From an uncultured Roseburia sp. (GTDB taxonomy: Bacteria > Bacillota > Clostridia > Lachnospirales > Lachnospiraceae), in NCBI GenBank assembly GCA_900548205.1, contig URJS01000003.1:1-64000 (forward strand): 64,000 nt of DNA, in the 5' to 3' direction. This document shows, in pieces, positions 15,175 to 24,608 of the stretch. A program made the translations under genes and the position numbers. The notes below the pieces were generated by a model. It saw only the letters and a program-made list of their open reading frames with translations. It did not search any database and was not told where the DNA came from. Position 1 is the first letter of the stretch; every line of letters begins with the position of its first letter.

Positions 15175-16540
15175 AAGAATCACAAACAATTTTGGCCTCA
15201 AGCTGCTGGCGGCTCTGTTTGCGATTGTGCTATGGGTTGCGGTGATCAATATTGATGATCCTACGATCATACTTCCTTTTACGACGAGCGTCACTGCGGA
15301 GAACACAAGCTATCTGACAGCGCAGAATAAATATTTTGAGGTGCTGGACGGGAAGAATACCGTGACTTTTAATGCGTCCGCAGAGCGCAGTATTCTGACG
15401 GAAATGTCGAACTCTGATTTTTCGGCGACTGCCGATATGGAAAAGATTGAATATAATGAAGATACAGGGAATTACCGCGTGCCGGTCACGATCACACCGA
15501 AGCGGTATAATAATAAGGTGACGGTGACGTCTAAGCAGCTTTATCTGGAGGTTTCGCTTGAGGATTTGGGAACGAGCCAGAAGGTGATCACACCGGTGAC
15601 AAAGGGCACGGTGGCAGATGGCTGCGCGCTCGGTACGCTTGAGATCGTAGGTTCCAATCTGCTGAAGGTTTCAGGACCCGCCTCTATCATCAGCCAGATC
15701 GATACGGCGGTAGCTGCGATCAATGTGGACGGTGTTTCGACGGATGTGACAGACAGCGTAGTTCCGGTGCTCTATGATGCGGAGGGGAACGTGATCGATA
15801 CGACAAGGCTGAAGCTGAGCCTTAGTACCGTCACGGTATCGGCGCAGGTTTTGAGCACAAAGGATGTGGCGCTTAGCTTTGAGACGATGGGAAAACCGGC
15901 AGACGGTTATATGCTTACGGGAATCGAGTATCCGCTCGAGACGGTGCGCATCAAGGGAGAGAGCGCGATACTCAACACAGTAAACAAGATTTCAATTCCG
16001 AAGGAGGTCTTAGAGGTAACGGATATTACAGAGGACCTTGTGCGGACGGTGGATATCACTTCTTATCTGCCGGAGGGAACGGCGCTTGTGCTTGCGTCTG
16101 ATGCAAAGGTAGAGGTTACGGTAAAGGTGGAGCCGGTGGTAAAAGAGATCTTTGAGGTGCCGACTGCCAATCTGTCTGTGAATAACTTAAGAGAGGGATA
16201 CCGTCTTGAATTTGAGGAGGATGTCGTTCCGGTTGAGATCAGCGGTCCTCTAAGCATCATTTCTGATCTTGAGGCGAAGGATATTAAGGGGACGGTAAAT
16301 GCAAACGGAACAGGCGCGGGAAGACATCAGATGACGGTTGATCTGACGCTGGAAAAGTATTGCTGGCTGACGGAGACGATCAAGGTGCCGGCGCAGATCA
16401 CCGGAAATGACGGAACAAATGCAGAGGAAACGCCGCAGAACCACCAGGGAGCACAAGGTGGCGAAGCAGGAGCGGGGCGTGACGTAGCTGCGCCGACGGA
16501 GACGGCAAATGATTCTGCGGCAGGAACGACGGCGATGTAA
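15155..16540 (+). CDS. cdaR: CdaR (YbbR-domain) regulator of CdaA
   Basis: A protein of 461 residues with a short cytosolic start, one membrane helix (about 16-34) and an extracytoplasmic series of about four YbbR repeats of 80-90 residues (for example VTAENTSYLTAQNK, VKGESAILNTVNK-like turns, LRLEFEEDVVPVEISG). The tail is A/G/E/T-rich and probably disordered. CdaR binds CdaA in the membrane and tunes its activity. The start overlaps the end of cdaA, so the two are translationally coupled. Confidence 0.92.
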   Translation: MLKKLGKRITNNFGLKLLAALFAIVLWVAVINIDDPTIILPFTTSVTAENTSYLTAQNKYFEVLDGKNTVTFNASAERSILTEMSNSDFSATADMEKIEYNEDTGNYRVPVTITPKRYNNKVTVTSKQLYLEVSLEDLGTSQKVITPVTKGTVADGCALGTLEIVGSNLLKVSGPASIISQIDTAVAAINVDGVSTDVTDSVVPVLYDAEGNVIDTTRLKLSLSTVTVSAQVLSTKDVALSFETMGKPADGYMLTGIEYPLETVRIKGESAILNTVNKISIPKEVLEVTDITEDLVRTVDITSYLPEGTALVLASDAKVEVTVKVEPVVKEIFEVPTANLSVNNLREGYRLEFEEDVVPVEISGPLSIISDLEAKDIKGTVNANGTGAGRHQMTVDLTLEKYCWLTETIKVPAQITGNDGTNAEETPQNHQGAQGGEAGAGRDVAAPTETANDSAAGTTAM

Positions 16541-16572
16541 AATAAAAACCGGATAGGATGGAGGAAAAATAA

Positions 16573-17922
16573 ATGGCTAGAATGTTTGGTACAGACGGAG
16601 TACGCGGAGTGGCAGGCTCTGAGCTTACGATAGAACTTGCGACAAAGCTTGGGCAGGCAGGCGCTTATGTGCTGACAAGGGAGCAGGAGCACCAGCCGAC
16701 GATCATTGTCGGATGTGACACAAGAATTTCAGGGGGGATGCTTGCAAGCGCGCTGATGGCCGGAATCTGTTCGGTCGGTGCAAATGCGATTTTTGTTGGC
16801 GTGATGCCGACGCCGGCAATCGCCTACCTGACGAGAAAGCATAAGGTGGATGCCGGTGTTGTGATCTCTGCATCCCATAATCCGATGGAGTTTAACGGAA
16901 TCAAATTTTTTAACGGGGCAGGCTATAAGCTGCCGGACGCCATGGAGGACGAAATCGAGGCGCTGATCCGCAATGAGATGAAGGATGTGGTGCTGCCGAC
17001 AGGCTCCGGCGTCGGGAAGATTGAGTACCGTTTTGATCTGAAGGATGAATATGTGGAATTTATCAAAAAATGTGTGCCGGTCGATCTGACGGGCAAGAAG
17101 ATCGTGATCGACTGCGCGGAGGGGGCTTCCTATTACACCTCTGTGAAGGCGCTTACAGATCTTGGCGCGGAACTTGTTGCGATCCACACAAAACCGGATG
17201 GTACCAATATCAATGCGAATTGCGGTTCGACACATATGGATGAGCTGAAGGCGCGTGTCGTTTATGAGAAGGCGGATATTGGCATTGCATTTGACGGAGA
17301 CGCGGATCGGATGCTGGCGGTGGATGAGCACGGCGAGCTGATCGACGGAGATCAGATCATGGCGATCTGCGGTCTTTATATGAAGCAGCAGGGAACCTTA
17401 AAGAATGATACGATGGTCGTGACGGTCATGACAAATCTCGGGTTTACGCTGATGGGGCAGCGTGAGCAGATCCATATTGAAAAGACGAAGGTCGGAGATC
17501 GTTATGTGCTGGAATGTATGCTGGAGAATGGTTATAATCTCGGCGGCGAGCAATCCGGTCATGTCATTTTCCTAGATGATAACACGACAGGCGACGGACT
17601 GTTAAGCGCATTGCACTTATTGGAGGTGCTGGTAAAGACGGGAAAGCCGTTGTCAGAGCTGGCTTCGGTGATGGAGGTACTGCCGCAGGCGCTTGTGAAC
17701 GCGAAGGTGCCCAATCATAAGAAGGAAAGCTTTTTGGAGTATCAGGAGATTGCAGATGCGATTGCCTGTGTGGAAAAGAAGTTTAACGGAGAGGGCAGAG
17801 TGTTGATCCGCCCGTCCGGCACAGAGCCGCTTGTGCGTGTGATGATCGAGGGAAAAGAGCAGAGCGTGATCGAGGAAGAAGCAAAAAAGCTGGCGGAGCT
17901 GATCACAAGGAGTATGCTGTAG
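16573..17922 (+). CDS. glmM: Phosphoglucosamine mutase
   Basis: Converts glucosamine-6-phosphate to glucosamine-1-phosphate for UDP-GlcNAc and wall synthesis. The 449-residue enzyme has the phosphoserine loop SASHNP with S101, the Mg2+ loop DGDADR (about 241-246), the sugar motif GGEQSGH (about 326) and the phosphate-binding [12 protein letters not shown] (about 415-426). GlmM is known to bind and inhibit CdaA, linking wall precursor flow to c-di-AMP; the cdaA-cdaR-glmM order is the conserved one. Confidence 0.96.
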   Translation: MARMFGTDGVRGVAGSELTIELATKLGQAGAYVLTREQEHQPTIIVGCDTRISGGMLASALMAGICSVGANAIFVGVMPTPAIAYLTRKHKVDAGVVISASHNPMEFNGIKFFNGAGYKLPDAMEDEIEALIRNEMKDVVLPTGSGVGKIEYRFDLKDEYVEFIKKCVPVDLTGKKIVIDCAEGASYYTSVKALTDLGAELVAIHTKPDGTNINANCGSTHMDELKARVVYEKADIGIAFDGDADRMLAVDEHGELIDGDQIMAICGLYMKQQGTLKNDTMVVTVMTNLGFTLMGQREQIHIEKTKVGDRYVLECMLENGYNLGGEQSGHVIFLDDNTTGDGLLSALHLLEVLVKTGKPLSELASVMEVLPQALVNAKVPNHKKESFLEYQEIADAIACVEKKFNGEGRVLIRPSGTEPLVRVMIEGKEQSVIEEEAKKLAELITRSML

Positions 17923-17987
17923 AGAACAAAGGGGCGCACAGGGCTTTTTGTGTGGTTATAAGACAGAGACGAAAGGGAGAAGAAGCT

Positions 17988-18251
17988 ATGGTTAGTCAGA
18001 AGGTTCAGATTAAGAATCCGACCGGACTGCATTTAAGACCGGCGGGTATTTTGTGTAAGGAAGCCATGCAGTTTAAGGCGCATATTATTTTCCATTATGG
18101 GGAAAATACAGCGAACGCCAAGAGCGTTTTAAGCGTGCTTGGCGCATGTATTAAGGCGGGCGACGAGATTGAGCTGGTGTGTGACGGAGAGGATGAGACG
18201 GAAGCGCTTACGGCGCTTGTGTCAGCCATCGAGGGAGGTCTCGGGGAATAA
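17988..18251 (+). CDS. HPr-type phosphocarrier protein
   Basis: A protein of 87 residues aligning over its whole length with HPr. The phosphotransfer His is at 15 in GLHLRPAG, Arg17 is kept, and Ser46 (NAKSVLSVL) is the position phosphorylated by HPr kinase in Firmicutes. Both sites are intact, so it could serve in the PTS and in carbon catabolite control. It lies between glmM and rfbD, away from enzyme I, so it may be an extra copy; ptsH is not assigned for that reason. An upstream ATG at 17952 lacks a good ribosome site, whereas 17988 follows AAGGGAGAAG. Confidence 0.85.
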   Translation: MVSQKVQIKNPTGLHLRPAGILCKEAMQFKAHIIFHYGENTANAKSVLSVLGACIKAGDEIELVCDGEDETEALTALVSAIEGGLGE

Positions 18252-18272
18252 GTATATGAGAGGATTTTCATT

Positions 18273-19157
18273 ATGAAAAAGATTTTGGTGACAGGCTGCA
18301 ACGGACAGCTCGGTCGAGCGATCCGTGCAGAATATGACGGGAAAGCGGTAGAGTTTATCAACACGGACGTCATGGAGGCTGAGGGCGTGAGGGCGCTTGA
18401 TATTGCAGATATTGACGCAGTGCTTGGACTTGTGGAGACGGCAAAGCCGGATGTCATCATAAATTGTGCGGCGCATACAAATGTGGATGCGTGCGAGAAG
18501 GAGTGGGATGCGGCGTACCGCATCAACGCGATCGGACCGCGAAATTTAAGTATCGCGGCGGCGAAGGTTGGCGCGAAGCTGATCCATGTGTCGACCGATT
18601 ATGTATTTGAAGGAAACGGAACGAAGCCTTATACAGAGTTTGATCTGCCAAATCCGGTCAGCGCCTATGGAAAGACAAAGCTTGAGGGAGAGCGGTTTGT
18701 GCAGGCGTTTGCTCAGCGGTATTTTATTTTTCGGACGGCGTGGCTGTACGGAGACGGAAAGAACTTTGTAAAAACAATGCTGCGCCTTTCGGAAAACCAT
18801 GAGGAGGTCAGCGTTGTGTGCGATCAGAAGGGGTCACCTACAAGCGCAAAGGAGCTGGCACGCGCCATTTGTCATTTTGAACCGACAGAGAATTATGGTG
18901 TGTTTCACGCTACCTGTGAGGGAGACACGAACTGGGCGGCGTTCGCGGAGGAGATTTTTGCGCGGGCGGGTGTACAGACACGGGTACGCCATGTGACAAG
19001 TGAGGAGTATGCGCGTATGAATCCGGCGTCTGCAGAGCGTCCGGCATATTCGATTTTGGATAATTATATGATGCGCCTGACAGATGGCTATCGGATGGCA
19101 GACTGGCGGAGTGCGTTGGATGAGTATATGAAAACATTGGAGAATATTGGAGCATAA
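18273..19157 (+). CDS. rfbD: dTDP-4-dehydrorhamnose reductase
   Basis: NADPH-dependent last step of dTDP-L-rhamnose synthesis. The protein of 294 residues has the Rossmann motif GCNGQLGRAI (about 8-17), HVSTDYVF (about 108) and the catalytic YGKTKLEGE (Y at about 130). It is separated from its pathway partners rfbB, rfbA and rfbC by two glucosylation genes. It starts 21 bases after the HPr gene. Confidence 0.93.
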   Translation: MKKILVTGCNGQLGRAIRAEYDGKAVEFINTDVMEAEGVRALDIADIDAVLGLVETAKPDVIINCAAHTNVDACEKEWDAAYRINAIGPRNLSIAAAKVGAKLIHVSTDYVFEGNGTKPYTEFDLPNPVSAYGKTKLEGERFVQAFAQRYFIFRTAWLYGDGKNFVKTMLRLSENHEEVSVVCDQKGSPTSAKELARAICHFEPTENYGVFHATCEGDTNWAAFAEEIFARAGVQTRVRHVTSEEYARMNPASAERPAYSILDNYMMRLTDGYRMADWRSALDEYMKTLENIGA

Positions 19158-19160
19158 GAT

Positions 19161-20816
19161 ATGGAAAAGCCAAAGCAGAGGAGCGCTGTGATAAGAGAGG
19201 AGATACGGAATTATGGGAAGCAATACGGGATGCTGCTCTTAGTATCTCTGGCAGCAGCTGTCCTTTGCTATGGCTTTCTTGTTTTTTCCGGGACGATCCG
19301 TATTGATACGGAGGAGCTGATGAACCATCCGGGTTCAAAGCTAGGCTGGCTCTCGATCGGTCGCTTCGGACTTGCCTTTTTAAAGGATATGCTGGGATTG
19401 CAGACGCATCATATGGTCTGGAGCGGTCTGCTGTTCTTTTTGTTTTTCTGGCTTGGAGCAAATCTGCTGACCTTTGGCATTTATCATTTCTCCGGTGGAA
19501 AGCCTTATTCGTATTGGATTTTTCTGCTGCTTTACAGTACGTCAAATATCTGGAGCTATCAGGTTTATTTTTCGGTCCAGCAGGCGGAGGTGGCATGTGC
19601 GATGCTGCTGCTTGTGTTGGCAGCGTTTTTATCGGTACAGGCGGTATTTGAGAAAAGGGGAGCTGCTTGCATCTGGCGGCTTTTGGTATCCTTTGTCCTG
19701 CTTGTGCTGGGGCTTGGCGCATATCAGGCGCTGGCGGTCTATTACATTGCGGCGTGTCTGATCTTTTTTCTGGTTTGGATCATGCGGGAGACAGGGAGTA
19801 AACAGGAGGAAAGGTGCGGACGTCTGCTTTTGCGCTGTCTAGGTTTCGTCTTGTTTTTTGCCTGCGCATATGCGGCTTATGCCGCTATCGCAGACGCATG
19901 GTTTATGGCAGGGGCAGATTATATGAATGCGCAGTCGGGATGGGGCAGATACCCGGTGACTGACTGCATCAAAAACGTACTGCGCACGGCGAAAAACCTG
20001 CTGTTTGCGGTCGGTCCGCGCAACTTTTCTTTTTATCCTGCGGCAGTTTTATTTACGGCGGTGTGGCTTGTGAGAATGTTCGCGGGCGTATATGGAAGGC
20101 AAGGCGGCAGACGTTTTGTGCTGTGGCTTCTGGCGCTGGCCGCATTGCTGGCATCTCCGCTTTTTATGACGCTTTATATGGGAGAAATGCTGGTGACACG
20201 CGCGCAGTTTGCACTGCCGCTTGCAGCGGCGTTTCTTGGTATGTATGCGATAGACGGGCTGTCAGAATGTCGCAAAAGCGGTGAAAAAGCGGCAGTGCGC
20301 CAAAGAGCAGCGTGCTTTGGTGTGTGGGCGAGAAGGCTTGGCATCGTCTGTGTGTCTGTCGTGCTGCTTGGGCAGTGCACCTATGACCTGCGGCTTGCCT
20401 ATACGGATCAGGTGCGGTTTGAAGATGATGCGGCAAAGACGAAGCAGCTTCTTACTTTGCTTGCGGAGGCAAACGGAGGGACGCTGCCGACACAGCCAAT
20501 CGCGTTTGTCGGCTATCAGCAGGCGGAGCTGCCGAAATGGTGCAGGCGGACGGAGATGTATGGCTGGTCGTTTTACGAGTGGGATTATGACAGTAAAAGA
20601 CCTGCGGGAGCAACGCACCGCATTACAGGCTTTATTCAGGCGTATACCGGAGTGGTGTTGGAGGAGGCCGTCACAGAGGAGCAGCTTCTCGCTGCGGCGC
20701 AGCTGGCGCAGCCGCTTTCGGATTTTCCGGCAGACGGCTGTATTGCGGTGACAGACGAGCTTGTCGTGGTGCGGCTGTCTGCACAGGAAGAACCGCCGGC
20801 AACTGACTGGTGGTAG
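19161..20816 (+). CDS. GtrII-like membrane glucosyltransferase
   Basis: A protein of 551 residues with about ten membrane helices and a soluble C-terminal part (about 430-551). The first external loop holds an acidic motif (TIRIDTEELMNHPG, about 43) followed by LGWLSIGRFG, and the centre has GLGAYQALAVYY, features of the GtrII / Glucos_trans_II family (GT-C fold). Members take glucose from undecaprenyl-phosphate-glucose and add it as a side branch to a surface polysaccharide outside the membrane. The next gene is a GtrB-like enzyme that would make that donor, 12 bases downstream. The polymer decorated is probably the rhamnan encoded here (inference). Confidence 0.72.
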   Translation: MEKPKQRSAVIREEIRNYGKQYGMLLLVSLAAAVLCYGFLVFSGTIRIDTEELMNHPGSKLGWLSIGRFGLAFLKDMLGLQTHHMVWSGLLFFLFFWLGANLLTFGIYHFSGGKPYSYWIFLLLYSTSNIWSYQVYFSVQQAEVACAMLLLVLAAFLSVQAVFEKRGAACIWRLLVSFVLLVLGLGAYQALAVYYIAACLIFFLVWIMRETGSKQEERCGRLLLRCLGFVLFFACAYAAYAAIADAWFMAGADYMNAQSGWGRYPVTDCIKNVLRTAKNLLFAVGPRNFSFYPAAVLFTAVWLVRMFAGVYGRQGGRRFVLWLLALAALLASPLFMTLYMGEMLVTRAQFALPLAAAFLGMYAIDGLSECRKSGEKAAVRQRAACFGVWARRLGIVCVSVVLLGQCTYDLRLAYTDQVRFEDDAAKTKQLLTLLAEANGGTLPTQPIAFVGYQQAELPKWCRRTEMYGWSFYEWDYDSKRPAGATHRITGFIQAYTGVVLEEAVTEEQLLAAAQLAQPLSDFPADGCIAVTDELVVVRLSAQEEPPATDWW

Positions 20817-20828
20817 GAGGAAATAGGG

Positions 20829-21791
20829 ATGAAGAAAATCACGGTGATTGTGCCATGCTACAATGAGGAACAGGCGCTCCATTATTTTTATGAGGAGATG
20901 GAGCGGATTGCGGCGCAGATGCCGGAAAATACGTTTGAATATGTGTTCGTGGACGACGGATCAAGGGATGGGACGCTTGGCTGTATGCGTGAGCTTCGCA
21001 AAAAGGACAGGCGTGTGAAGTATGTGTCCTTTTCCCGCAATTTCGGGAAGGAGGCGGCGATTTACGCGGGGCTTACACATGCGACAGGCGATTATGTGGC
21101 GATCATGGACGCCGACTTACAGGATCCACCCTCGCTGCTGCCGGAAATGTACCGCGCGGTGACGGAGGAGGGATATGATTCTGCGGCGACAAGGAGAGTG
21201 ACAAGGAAGGGCGAGCCGCCGATCCGCTCCTTTTTTGCGCGCTGCTTTTACCGGATGATGAACCGTATCAGTGATGTGGAGCTGATGGACGGGGCAAGGG
21301 ATTACCGTCTGATGAGCCGGCAATATGTAGACGCGCTCCTAAGCCTTCAGGAGTACAACCGTTTTTCTAAGGGGCTGTTCGGATGGGTCGGTTTCCGCAC
21401 AAAGTGGATTGAGTTTGAAAATGTGGAGCGTGTCGCAGGGGAGACAAAATGGTCCTTCTGGAAGCTGTTTAAATATTCGCTCGACGGCATTGTCGCGTTT
21501 TCCTCAACGCCGCTTTATATTTCCTCTGTGCTTGGCGCGGGGATGTGCGGGGTGGCAGTGCTGGCGATTTTATTTATCGTCATAAGGCAGCTGCTGTTTG
21601 GGGGGTCTGCCTACGGCTGGCCCTCGATGGCGTGTATCGTGATACTGATCGGCGGTTTACAGCTGCTTTGCATCGGGATTCTCGGTCTTTATCTATCAAA
21701 GGCATATCTGGAGGTCAAGAACCGTCCGGTCTATATCGCAAAGGAGACGGCGACTGACGAGGAGGAGCGGGACGGCGAAAAGTTGTCTTAA
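20829..21791 (+). CDS. GtrB-like undecaprenyl-phosphate glycosyltransferase
   Basis: A GT2 enzyme of 320 residues. The catalytic domain has VIVPCYNEEQ (6-15), VDDGSRDGT (about 40), DADLQDPP (about 95) and RDYRLMSR (about 158), and two C-terminal membrane helices (about 233-257 and 267-290) follow, as in GtrB/DPM1-type transferases. It would move a hexose, probably glucose, from a nucleotide sugar to undecaprenyl phosphate for use by the adjacent GtrII-like protein. The start follows GGAGG. Confidence 0.85.
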   Translation: MKKITVIVPCYNEEQALHYFYEEMERIAAQMPENTFEYVFVDDGSRDGTLGCMRELRKKDRRVKYVSFSRNFGKEAAIYAGLTHATGDYVAIMDADLQDPPSLLPEMYRAVTEEGYDSAATRRVTRKGEPPIRSFFARCFYRMMNRISDVELMDGARDYRLMSRQYVDALLSLQEYNRFSKGLFGWVGFRTKWIEFENVERVAGETKWSFWKLFKYSLDGIVAFSSTPLYISSVLGAGMCGVAVLAILFIVIRQLLFGGSAYGWPSMACIVILIGGLQLLCIGILGLYLSKAYLEVKNRPVYIAKETATDEEERDGEKLS

Positions 21792-21793
21792 AC

Positions 21794-21822
21794 TTGTGTT
21801 AGCGGAAAATATGTGATAAAAT
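21794..21822 (+). promoter_or_regulatory. Promoter of rfbB
   Basis: TTGTGT (21794-21799), 17-base spacer, TAAAAT (21817-21822) with extended -10 TGA. It begins right after the preceding stop codon, about 67 bases before the rfbB start. Confidence 0.6.
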
Positions 21823-21888
21823 CATAATCATTATCACGGAATCTGGTTGTAATTGGCAGAAAATATGCGAGCTGGAAAGGGAAAAGCT

Positions 21889-22971
21889 ATGAGAACTTAT
21901 TTGGTGACGGGAGGAGCCGGCTTTATCGGTTCCAATTATATTCATTATATGTTCCGTAAGTACGGAGATGAGATTCGCATCATTAATGTGGATGCGCTCA
22001 CCTATGCCGGAAATCTGGAGAATTTAAAGGATGTGGAGGCTAGAGAAAACTATACGTTTGTGAAAGCGGATATTACGGATAAAGAGGCGATGGAGCGGAT
22101 TTTTGCAGAGAATGAGATTGACCGTGTCGTGCATTTTGCCGCGGAAAGCCATGTGGACCGCAGCATTAAGAATCCTGAGGTGTTTGTTAAGACAAATGTT
22201 CTCGGAACTGCCGTGATGTTAAATTGTGCAAAAGCGGCATGGGAGCAGCCGGACGGTACATTTGCTGCGGACAAGAAGTTTCTTCATGTGTCGACGGACG
22301 AGGTCTATGGATCCCTGGAGGAGGACGGCACTTATTTTTATGAGACGACGCCGTATGCGCCGCACAGCCCTTACTCTGCGAGCAAGGCGTCCTCGGACAT
22401 GCTGGTAAAGGCGTATATTGATACCTACAAGTTCCCGGCGAATATTACGAACTGCTCCAATAATTACGGACCGTATCAGTTCCCGGAGAAGCTGATCCCG
22501 CTGATCATCAACAATGCGCTTTTGGGAAAGAAGCTTCCGGTTTACGGAGACGGCAGGAATGTCCGCGACTGGCTTTATGTGGATGACCATGCAAAGGGGA
22601 TCGACATGGTGCAGGAGAAGGGACGATTGGGCGAGACATATAATATCGGCGGACACAATGAGAAGCAGAACATTGAGATCGTCAATATCATCATAGAGAC
22701 GCTGCAGGAGATGCTTCCGGCAGACGATCCGCGCAGGGCGCTGGTGAGCAAGGATCTGATCACCTATGTGGAGGACAGAAAAGGGCATGACAGACGTTAT
22801 GCGATCGCTCCTGATAAGATTAAGGCGGAGATTGGCTGGGAGCCTGAGACGATGTTTGCGGAGGGGATCCGAAAGACCATTGCGTGGTTTTTTGAACACG
22901 AGGACTGGATGAAAAATGTGACAAGCGGCGATTACCAGAAGTATTATGAGGAGATGTATCGGGACAGATAA
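21889..22971 (+). CDS. rfbB: dTDP-glucose 4,6-dehydratase
   Basis: Second step of dTDP-L-rhamnose synthesis, NAD+-dependent. The protein has 360 residues. It shows GGAGFIGSNY (about 8-17), the catalytic HVSTDEVYG with the Asp-Glu pair (about 140), and YSASKASSD with the catalytic Tyr/Lys (about 164). An in-frame ATG at 21853 exists but lies outside the family N-terminus; 21889 follows AAAGGGAAAAG. A terminator hairpin follows, so it may be read alone from its own promoter. Confidence 0.95.
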   Translation: MRTYLVTGGAGFIGSNYIHYMFRKYGDEIRIINVDALTYAGNLENLKDVEARENYTFVKADITDKEAMERIFAENEIDRVVHFAAESHVDRSIKNPEVFVKTNVLGTAVMLNCAKAAWEQPDGTFAADKKFLHVSTDEVYGSLEEDGTYFYETTPYAPHSPYSASKASSDMLVKAYIDTYKFPANITNCSNNYGPYQFPEKLIPLIINNALLGKKLPVYGDGRNVRDWLYVDDHAKGIDMVQEKGRLGETYNIGGHNEKQNIEIVNIIIETLQEMLPADDPRRALVSKDLITYVEDRKGHDRRYAIAPDKIKAEIGWEPETMFAEGIRKTIAWFFEHEDWMKNVTSGDYQKYYEEMYRDR

Positions 22972-22982
22972 GAGAGGCACAC

Positions 22983-23016
22983 AGCAGTACCGCCATTTGG
23001 CGATACTGCTTGTTTG
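22983..23016 (+). terminator. Hairpin terminator after rfbB
   Basis: AGCAGTACCGCCA (22983-22995) and TGGCGATACTGCT (22998-23010) pair with one mismatch and a two-base loop, then TGTTTG. The T tract is imperfect, so read-through to rfbA is possible. Confidence 0.65.
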
Positions 23017-23121
23017 CGTTAATATAAGGGCAGTGTGCCGGGAATTTTAAGAAAAAATTAACCGCAGATAAATGGAAATATTAAGATAAATGCCATATAT
23101 TGTTAAAATTGGAGGAACATT

Positions 23122-24000
23122 ATGAAGGGAATTATTCTTGCCGGAGGCTCCGGTACGAGACTTTATCCGCTGACAAAAGCGATTTCCAAGCAGATTATGC
23201 CGGTTTATGACAAGCCGATGATCTATTATCCGCTTTCTACCTTAATGCTGGCGGGCATTCGTGAGGTACTCATTATCTCAACGCCGCGTGATCTGCCGGT
23301 GTTTGAGGAATTGTTTGGAGACGGCAGCCAGCTTGGCATGAGTTTTTCCTATGCTGTGCAGGAGGAGCCGAGAGGACTTGCCGATGCATTTATTATCGGG
23401 GAGGACTTTATCGGAGCAGATGCGGTGGCGCTTGTGCTTGGGGACAATATTTTTTACGGACAGAGCTTTTCTAAGGTGCTAAAGAGCGCCGCAGAGCGCA
23501 CGGAGCAGAAGGCGGGCGCGACGATTTTCGGATACTATGTAAGAGATCCCAGAGAATACGGCGTGGTGGAGTTTGATGAAAACGGAAAGGCGCTCTCTAT
23601 CGAGGAGAAGCCGGCGCAGCCAAGGTCGAATTACGCCGTGCCGGGACTTTATTTTTATGATAATGATGTGGTGGAGATTGCAAAGAATGTTGTCCCCTCT
23701 GCCAGAGGCGAGATAGAGATCACGTCTGTCAACAATGAATATTTAAAACGGGGAACCTTGTGCGTGGAGACGCTCGGACGCGGGTTTGCGTGGCTTGACA
23801 CCGGCAATCACGATATGCTGCTTGCTGCTGCGGATTTTGTGTCGGCATTCCAGAAACGGCAGGGGCTTTATATTTCCTGTATTGAGGAGATCGCATATAA
23901 AAGGGGCTTTATCGACAGAGAACAGCTTGTACGGCTGGCGCAGCCGCTGCTTAAGACCGATTACGGAAAATATCTGATGGAGATTGCGGAAGGACTGTAA
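23122..24000 (+). CDS. rfbA: Glucose-1-phosphate thymidylyltransferase
   Basis: First step of dTDP-L-rhamnose synthesis: dTTP plus glucose-1-phosphate gives dTDP-glucose. The 292-residue protein has the nucleotidyl loop [11 protein letters not shown] (about 8-18), [17 protein letters not shown], the metal Asp in LGDNIFYG (about 111) and GFAWLDTG (about 220). The start follows TTGGAGGAAC. A weak candidate promoter TTAACC / TAAGAT with an 18-base spacer lies at 23058-23087. rfbC follows at 18 bases. Confidence 0.95.
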   Translation: MKGIILAGGSGTRLYPLTKAISKQIMPVYDKPMIYYPLSTLMLAGIREVLIISTPRDLPVFEELFGDGSQLGMSFSYAVQEEPRGLADAFIIGEDFIGADAVALVLGDNIFYGQSFSKVLKSAAERTEQKAGATIFGYYVRDPREYGVVEFDENGKALSIEEKPAQPRSNYAVPGLYFYDNDVVEIAKNVVPSARGEIEITSVNNEYLKRGTLCVETLGRGFAWLDTGNHDMLLAAADFVSAFQKRQGLYISCIEEIAYKRGFIDREQLVRLAQPLLKTDYGKYLMEIAEGL

Positions 24001-24017
24001 GGAAAGAGGAATAAGAC

Positions 24018-24602
24018 GTGGGAAAGATCAAGGTAACAGAAAATTGTAACGGGATAGAGGGGCTTAAGGTCATCGAACCGGCAGTGTTTGGGGATGCGAG
24101 AGGCTATTTTATGGAAACCTATAATTATCAGGATTTTGCCGAGGCGGGCATTGACTGTACCTTTGTGCAGGACAACCAGTCGGCGTCCAAGAAGGGCGTT
24201 TTGCGCGGACTTCATTTTCAGATCGATTATCCGCAGGATAAGCTTGTGCGCGTGATAAGCGGCGAGGTGTTTGACGTGGCAGTCGATCTGCGCGAGGGTT
24301 CTAAGACCTTTGGAAAATGGTATGGCGTGCATTTATCGGCGGAGAATAAAAAGCAGTTTTTTGTGCCGAAGAATTTTGCGCACGGTTTTCTCGTATTATC
24401 CGATTATGCGGAGTTCTGCTATAAGGTGACTGATTTTTATCATCCGAATGACGAGGGAGGTATTCTCTGGAATGATGCGGAGCTTGGCGTGGAGTGGCCG
24501 ATGCCGGAGGGAATGTGTGCAGAGGAGCTGCTCTTATCGGATAAGGACAGGCTGTTAGGAAGCTTTGCCGCGTATAAGAAGGCGCACGGCGCGCAGGGTT
24601 AG
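24018..24602 (+). CDS. rfbC: dTDP-4-dehydrorhamnose 3,5-epimerase
   Basis: Third step of the dTDP-L-rhamnose pathway. This cupin-fold enzyme of 194 residues has the family motifs GDARGYFMETYN (about 23-34), QDNQSASKKGVLRGLHFQ (His of the active site, about 70), VFDVAVDLREGS, and FAHGFLVLSDYAEFCYK. The start is GTG, placed seven bases after GGAAAGAGG. With rfbD, rfbB and rfbA all four enzymes of the pathway are in the window. Confidence 0.94.
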   Translation: MGKIKVTENCNGIEGLKVIEPAVFGDARGYFMETYNYQDFAEAGIDCTFVQDNQSASKKGVLRGLHFQIDYPQDKLVRVISGEVFDVAVDLREGSKTFGKWYGVHLSAENKKQFFVPKNFAHGFLVLSDYAEFCYKVTDFYHPNDEGGILWNDAELGVEWPMPEGMCAEELLLSDKDRLLGSFAAYKKAHGAQG

Positions 24603-24608
24603 GAGAAA

